This document shows, in pieces, positions 60,487 to 64,000 of a stretch of DNA of 64,000 nt. Numbering within the stretch: position 1 is the first letter of the stretch; the number at the start of each line of letters is the position of its first letter. The notes under the pieces were generated by a model. It was not told where the DNA came from and did not search any database. It saw nothing but the letters and a program-made list of their open reading frames with translations. The stretch comes from Sedimentitalea sp039941015 (GTDB lineage: Bacteria; Pseudomonadota; Alphaproteobacteria; Rhodobacterales; Rhodobacteraceae), in the NCBI RefSeq assembly GCF_039941015.1, contig NZ_JBDVFI010000049.1. One strand, written 5' to 3'. The position numbers were made by a program, and so were the translations under genes.

Positions 60487-61422
60487 ATGTCCACCGACCA
60501 GCCCCTCTTGGGCGTTCTTTTGATGCTTGGTTTCTGCATCGTGGCGCCGATGGGCGATGCGGTGGCGAAATTGCTTGGACATTCGGTCCCGCTTGGTCAG
60601 CTGCTGGTGGTGCGATTTGCCATTCAGGCGATCGCGCTCATCCCGATTGTCTATCTCACCGGGCGACTGTGGCGAATGCGCGGGCGGGTGCTGACACTGA
60701 CGATTGTGCGAACGGTGCTGCATATCACCGGTATCGGCGCCATGTTCACTGCGCTAAAGTACCTGCCACTCGCCGACGCGGTCGCAATTGCCTTTGTCAT
60801 GCCTTTCATCATGTTGTTGCTCGGCAAGTTCGTGCTGTCCGAAGAGGTCGGCAGTCGCAGGCTGATCGGCTGCATCGTCGGTTTCATCGGAACGCTGATG
60901 GTCATTCAACCAAGCTTTGCTGAAATCGGCTGGCCGGCGTTGTGGCCGCTTGTCGTGGCGGTCAATTTCTCGTTCTTCATGCTTGTGACCCGTCAATTGG
61001 CCAAGGAGACCGATCCGATCGGATTGCAGGCCGTGAGCGGGGTGATTGCGACGATCCTGTTGCTGCCTGCGATTCTGATCGGGAATGCTGCGGGGTGGCC
61101 CGGCCTGAGCCTCATTCAACCCAATGCGACGGAATGGGGCTTGCTCTTGGCCATCGGTTTGCTCGGGACCGGAGCGCATCTGTTGATGACATGGTCGCTG
61201 CGCTATGCGCCCGCCGCGACACTCGCGCCGATGCAATATCTCGAGATCCCCGTCGCCACGGTTATCGGCTGGCTCATTTTCCGGGACCTGCCCAACACGT
61301 TAGCCAGCATTGGGATTATGGTCACGATTGCCGCAGGGCTTTATGTGATCATGCGCGAGCAGGCCGTCGCACGGGCGATTGCCCGACAGACGCCCGAGGA
61401 TGAGTCTCTGCCAGCGCAGTAA
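60487..61422 (+). CDS. EamA/DMT-family membrane transporter
   Basis: A 311-residue protein with about ten hydrophobic helices and two EamA halves. It begins GVLLMLGFCIVAPMGDAVAK, a form typical of DMT exporters in this group, and has RTVLHITGIGAMFTALKYLPLADAVAIAF. The C-terminal half ends with EIPVATVIGWLIFRDLPN. Substrate unknown. The ATG at 60487 is preferred to a GTG at 60478. The last 74 bases are antisense to the 3' end of the thiamine pyrophosphokinase gene. Confidence 0.87.
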   Translation: MSTDQPLLGVLLMLGFCIVAPMGDAVAKLLGHSVPLGQLLVVRFAIQAIALIPIVYLTGRLWRMRGRVLTLTIVRTVLHITGIGAMFTALKYLPLADAVAIAFVMPFIMLLLGKFVLSEEVGSRRLIGCIVGFIGTLMVIQPSFAEIGWPALWPLVVAVNFSFFMLVTRQLAKETDPIGLQAVSGVIATILLLPAILIGNAAGWPGLSLIQPNATEWGLLLAIGLLGTGAHLLMTWSLRYAPAATLAPMQYLEIPVATVIGWLIFRDLPNTLASIGIMVTIAAGLYVIMREQAVARAIARQTPEDESLPAQ

Positions 61423-62062
61423 GAGCAGACGCCAATGCCCGACGCGGCAGGATTGCGAGAAGCCCAGGTCCATCCATCTGCAGCGTTGTCCGACCCGTCG
61501 CACGGTTCGAGGTCCCGATGCGTCCGTTGGGGGCCAAAGCAAGCCCGTCGATGGGCCATTTCAACCCCTGAGACCGCCCGCTGACTGCGGCCATCGGGAA
61601 CAGCGACACCACGTCGCCATCCGCCAACTCCAGTTCCAGCACCGGCGGCACGTGCAGCACGATCTCGGTCTCTCCGATCAGGATGCAGGGTTTTTCAGGA
61701 AAACGGGCCAGCGCGTTGAACGCCGCAAACTGATGATCCAGCCGAGCGCCGAGGAACCCCACCCCGAGAATCACCGGCGCCGAGATGCTGCGCAGCGCCT
61801 TTTCAAAGTCCGTACTGTCCTGTTCCTCGACCCGAAGCAGGCGATCGGCAGGAATCCGCGCGCGATCGCGCGCCTTCAGACTGTCGAAATCCCCAACGAC
61901 CGCGTGAATGTCATGCCCGCCGTCTAGTGCCACCGAAGCCCCGCCATCCACTGCGACAAGCAAGGGCGCAAGACGCAACGCCAGCGAGATATCCTCGGGC
62001 CCAATCTCGCCTCCGCCAACGAGCGTAACGCCGGTGTCGCTCTGGATTTTTGCATCATTCAT
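61349..62062 (-). CDS. Thiamine pyrophosphokinase
   Basis: Makes the cofactor thiamine diphosphate from thiamine and ATP. The 237-residue protein has the N-terminal nucleotide-binding domain with VTLVGGG, LLVAVDGGA, VVGDFDS (metal-binding aspartates) and DSTDFEKAL, and GVGFLGARLDHQFAAFNAL. The C-terminal thiamine-binding domain ends near LLAILPRR. The ATG at 62062 puts the first strand at the right distance. The final residues overlap the convergent permease gene. The TPP enzyme at 30805 is one local user of its product. Confidence 0.88.
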   Translation of the reverse strand: MNDAKIQSDTGVTLVGGGEIGPEDISLALRLAPLLVAVDGGASVALDGGHDIHAVVGDFDSLKARDRARIPADRLLRVEEQDSTDFEKALRSISAPVILGVGFLGARLDHQFAAFNALARFPEKPCILIGETEIVLHVPPVLELELADGDVVSLFPMAAVSGRSQGLKWPIDGLALAPNGRIGTSNRATGRTTLQMDGPGLLAILPRRALASALTALAETHPRASVGQSPVRRPARA

Positions 62063-62221
62063 GCGTGAGTTGATCCTCTTTTTTGGAGCGGGAACACATT
62101 CTGGCCACAAAGAGATAATGATATCAGATCATAATCGGACGATTTTTTGACGCCCACGGTATGGTAAATTAAACCAAGTGATTGTGTAAGGGTCAGCGGC
62201 AACTCTCTGAGGATGGGCAGC

Positions 62222-63970
62222 ATGGCGAACAACAATAAAGTTCTGACGGTTTCCTACGGTGCATTTTCCTGCACGCTCGAGGGGTTTGACGACTCCGTTG
62301 GAACACTCAAGGAAATTACCGAATATTTCCGCGCCCTGTCTGCGTCGGATCCCAATTTCGGTGAACAGGAAATGCTCCCCGATACCGCAAATCTTGCGCG
62401 GATCGCCAAAAACAACGAACCCCGCCCCGTCGATATCCACACCAGTGAGCGTGGCAGTATCCTGCTCCGGGCAGAAGACGCCGAATTCGTGCCCGATACT
62501 GACGGCGCATCGGAACGTCGGGCGGACCCGCACAGCGACCGGGAAAACGAAGCCCTCAGTCTGGCCGAGGTGATGGCGCAGGTCTCAGAACCCGATCAGC
62601 CGCAGGCCGAAACGGCAAAAGACGCCACAGAGGAGCTTCCCGACGACAGTGTCTCTGCCAAGCTGCAACGGCTTCGCGCCGTCGTCGCGCGCAACGCGGC
62701 AAAGCTCGAAGACGATGACCAGCCCGAAGATGTGGACACGGTCGAAGAGTTCTTTGCCGGCTCCTACACCGACGACATGACCGATGCGCTTCGCGAGGAA
62801 CAGGCAGAACCGGAAACCGCGCCTGCGCCAGAAGATGACACGCCAGCCGACGATGCGGCGGATCAAGCGGAGTTCTCTGCTGCGACAGAGGAGCCAATTG
62901 CTGCCGAGGTTGATGAGCCGGCCTCTCAGAGAGAACACGTGACTGAAGCGGACCCCGATGAAGACGCGGTCATGGAAAAAGTGCTCGGCACCATTTCGGC
63001 AACCGAAGACACTCCCCCAAATGCAGAGGCAGAGGCAGAGGCAGAGGCAGAGGCAGAGGCAGAGGCAGAGGCAGAGGCAGAGGCAGAGGCAGAGGCAGAG
63101 GCAGAGGAGGATTACCTGATTCCCTACCTTTTGAAGCCGGAAGAAATGATTTCTGACGGGACTTCTGCCAGAAAAGCCGAGGCAACAACGGATACGCCGC
63201 AAGTGGTCAAGGTCAAACGTGCGGATATCGATGCCGCACTGGCCGCAGGAGATCTGCATGAGGTCGCAGAGCAATCCACAGCCCCCCATTCGCAAAAGAA
63301 CAAGCTTCTGCTGGGCGGCAATGAACTCGCGCGCTTGATGGCGACCGCCGATGCAAGGATGGATGAGCCAGAATCATCGACGTCGCGAGACACCTACAGC
63401 CATCTGCGTGCTGCCGCAGCCGTGGCAGGTGGAACCCGCTCAGGCGGCAGGCAAGACTCTGATGATGTGTATCGCGACGATCTCGCCAGCGTCGTCAAAC
63501 CGTCACGCCCGGCGCCTAAGCGCCCTGGCCGCCCGACCGATCAAGTTCAGAACGCCCCATTGAAACTGGTGCAGGAGCAGCGGATCGACGTCGAAGACAG
63601 CGCTGCACGCCGTGGTCCCGTGCGCCCGCGTCGTGTCTACGCGGCGACGACCGAATATGACGCGGTACCAGCAGGCAGCGACACGGCCTTTGCCGAATTT
63701 GTCCGGGAAAATGGCATCACCGAAATGCCCGATGTGCTGGAGGCGGCGGCGGCCTACCTGTCTTTCGTCGAAGGCCGCAAACAGTTCTCGCGCCCTCAGC
63801 TGATGAGCAAACTGCGCCAGATCGATGGCGCTACCGCCTATGACCGCGAGGACAGCCTGCGTTCATTTGGCGATTTGCTGCGTGATGGCAAGATTGAGGA
63901 AGCGGGCGGTGGGAGGTTCACCGCATCCGATGATATTGGATTTCGTCCAGCCAAGCACGCCACCGGGTAA
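62222..63970 (+). CDS. Large acidic protein with (AE)14 repeat, function unknown
   Basis: The 582-residue protein starts with a compact conserved-looking N-terminus (NNKVLTVSYGAFSCTLEGFD, then TLKEITEYFRALSASDPNFG). A long acidic, disordered middle follows, containing a run of 14 Ala-Glu pairs from a hexanucleotide repeat. A second ordered region at about residues 490-570 (FAEFVRENGITEMPDVLEAAAAYLSFVEG...QLMSKLRQI) comes before the C-terminus. There is no signal peptide or membrane segment. Similar proteins occur in Rhodobacterales without known function. The ATG at 62222 is two in-frame codons after another possible start at 62213. About 30 bases follow it to the window end, with nothing recognised. 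Confidence 0.82.
   Translation: MANNNKVLTVSYGAFSCTLEGFDDSVGTLKEITEYFRALSASDPNFGEQEMLPDTANLARIAKNNEPRPVDIHTSERGSILLRAEDAEFVPDTDGASERRADPHSDRENEALSLAEVMAQVSEPDQPQAETAKDATEELPDDSVSAKLQRLRAVVARNAAKLEDDDQPEDVDTVEEFFAGSYTDDMTDALREEQAEPETAPAPEDDTPADDAADQAEFSAATEEPIAAEVDEPASQREHVTEADPDEDAVMEKVLGTISATEDTPPNAEAEAEAEAEAEAEAEAEAEAEAEAEAEEDYLIPYLLKPEEMISDGTSARKAEATTDTPQVVKVKRADIDAALAAGDLHEVAEQSTAPHSQKNKLLLGGNELARLMATADARMDEPESSTSRDTYSHLRAAAAVAGGTRSGGRQDSDDVYRDDLASVVKPSRPAPKRPGRPTDQVQNAPLKLVQEQRIDVEDSAARRGPVRPRRVYAATTEYDAVPAGSDTAFAEFVRENGITEMPDVLEAAAAYLSFVEGRKQFSRPQLMSKLRQIDGATAYDREDSLRSFGDLLRDGKIEEAGGGRFTASDDIGFRPAKHATG
63023..63106 (+). repeat. GCAGAG hexanucleotide microsatellite, 14 perfect copies
   Basis: Fourteen uninterrupted GCAGAG units (84 bases) encode alternating Ala and Glu within the acidic protein. 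Perfect short repeats of this length are rare in this GC-rich chromosome and are prone to slippage; any change in copy number keeps the reading frame. Confidence 0.97.
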
Positions 63971-64000
63971 CAGGCCCAAGTCCCAAACAGGAAACGGCGG

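Overview
The window reads as chromosomal DNA of an alphaproteobacterium of the Rhodobacterales (Roseobacter/Rhodobacter group). The gene neighbourhoods point there: glyQ-glyS-ppdK, folB-folP-glmM, hflK-hflC-DUF2065-degP, and ftsY/EamA/septation protein. So do the aa3-type oxidase subunit I, the adrenodoxin-type ferredoxin, FolE2 and a SAM-II riboswitch ahead of metZ. Assignments rest on reading the translated sequence and on recalled family features; no database search was run.

Layout. 1-137: end of an IS5-type insertion sequence, cut by the window edge. 366-8161: HIT protein, ctaD (with a perfect FNR-type box upstream), a tandem SpoIIAA/STAS-like protein, DUF2244, yqeY, carA, and a family 2 glycosyltransferase broken by one extra G in a G8 run. 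8226-15264: GntR regulator, HAD nucleotidase, UbiH-type hydroxylase, class V aminotransferase, two overlapping Lrp-type regulators divergent from ilvC, and a DMT permease. 15275-18570: folB-folP-glmM operon. 18571-18893: no gene but strong hairpins. 18894-27274: cell wall hydrolase, then glyQ-DUF6446-like-gltS-glyS-ppdK. 27476-34139: a protease-like protein with an inactive triad, a lipoprotein, a secreted HAD phosphatase, and trkH coupled to a TPP-dependent decarboxylase.

34349-36707: a phasin-like pair, one member with a histone-H1-like repeat tail, followed by folE2. 37008-38438: a PLP decarboxylase gene with an in-frame stop. 38458-39770: metZ with its riboswitch. 39917-49589: hydrolase, YciB, permease, MgtC, ftsY, an AlkB-type hydroxylase, xseA, purD, a degraded ORF and a ferredoxin. 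49860-50992: a Crp-type regulator, then a small ORF and hairpins. 50993-57167: rpiA-gor-hflK-hflC-DUF2065-degP on the minus strand. 57305-63970: methyltransferase, GST, sdaA, permease, thiamine pyrophosphokinase, and a large acidic protein with a 14-copy GCAGAG repeat.

Most genes are core metabolism: respiration, amino acids and one-carbon/folate, nucleotides, membrane protein quality control. I did not find a clear new multi-gene system. The best leads are two intergenic regions with hairpins that show CCUCCC/CUCCUCCC in their loops, the inactive protease-like protein, the FolB fusion to a degenerate kinase-like domain, the phasin/H1-tail protein, and two genes interrupted by single-base changes.
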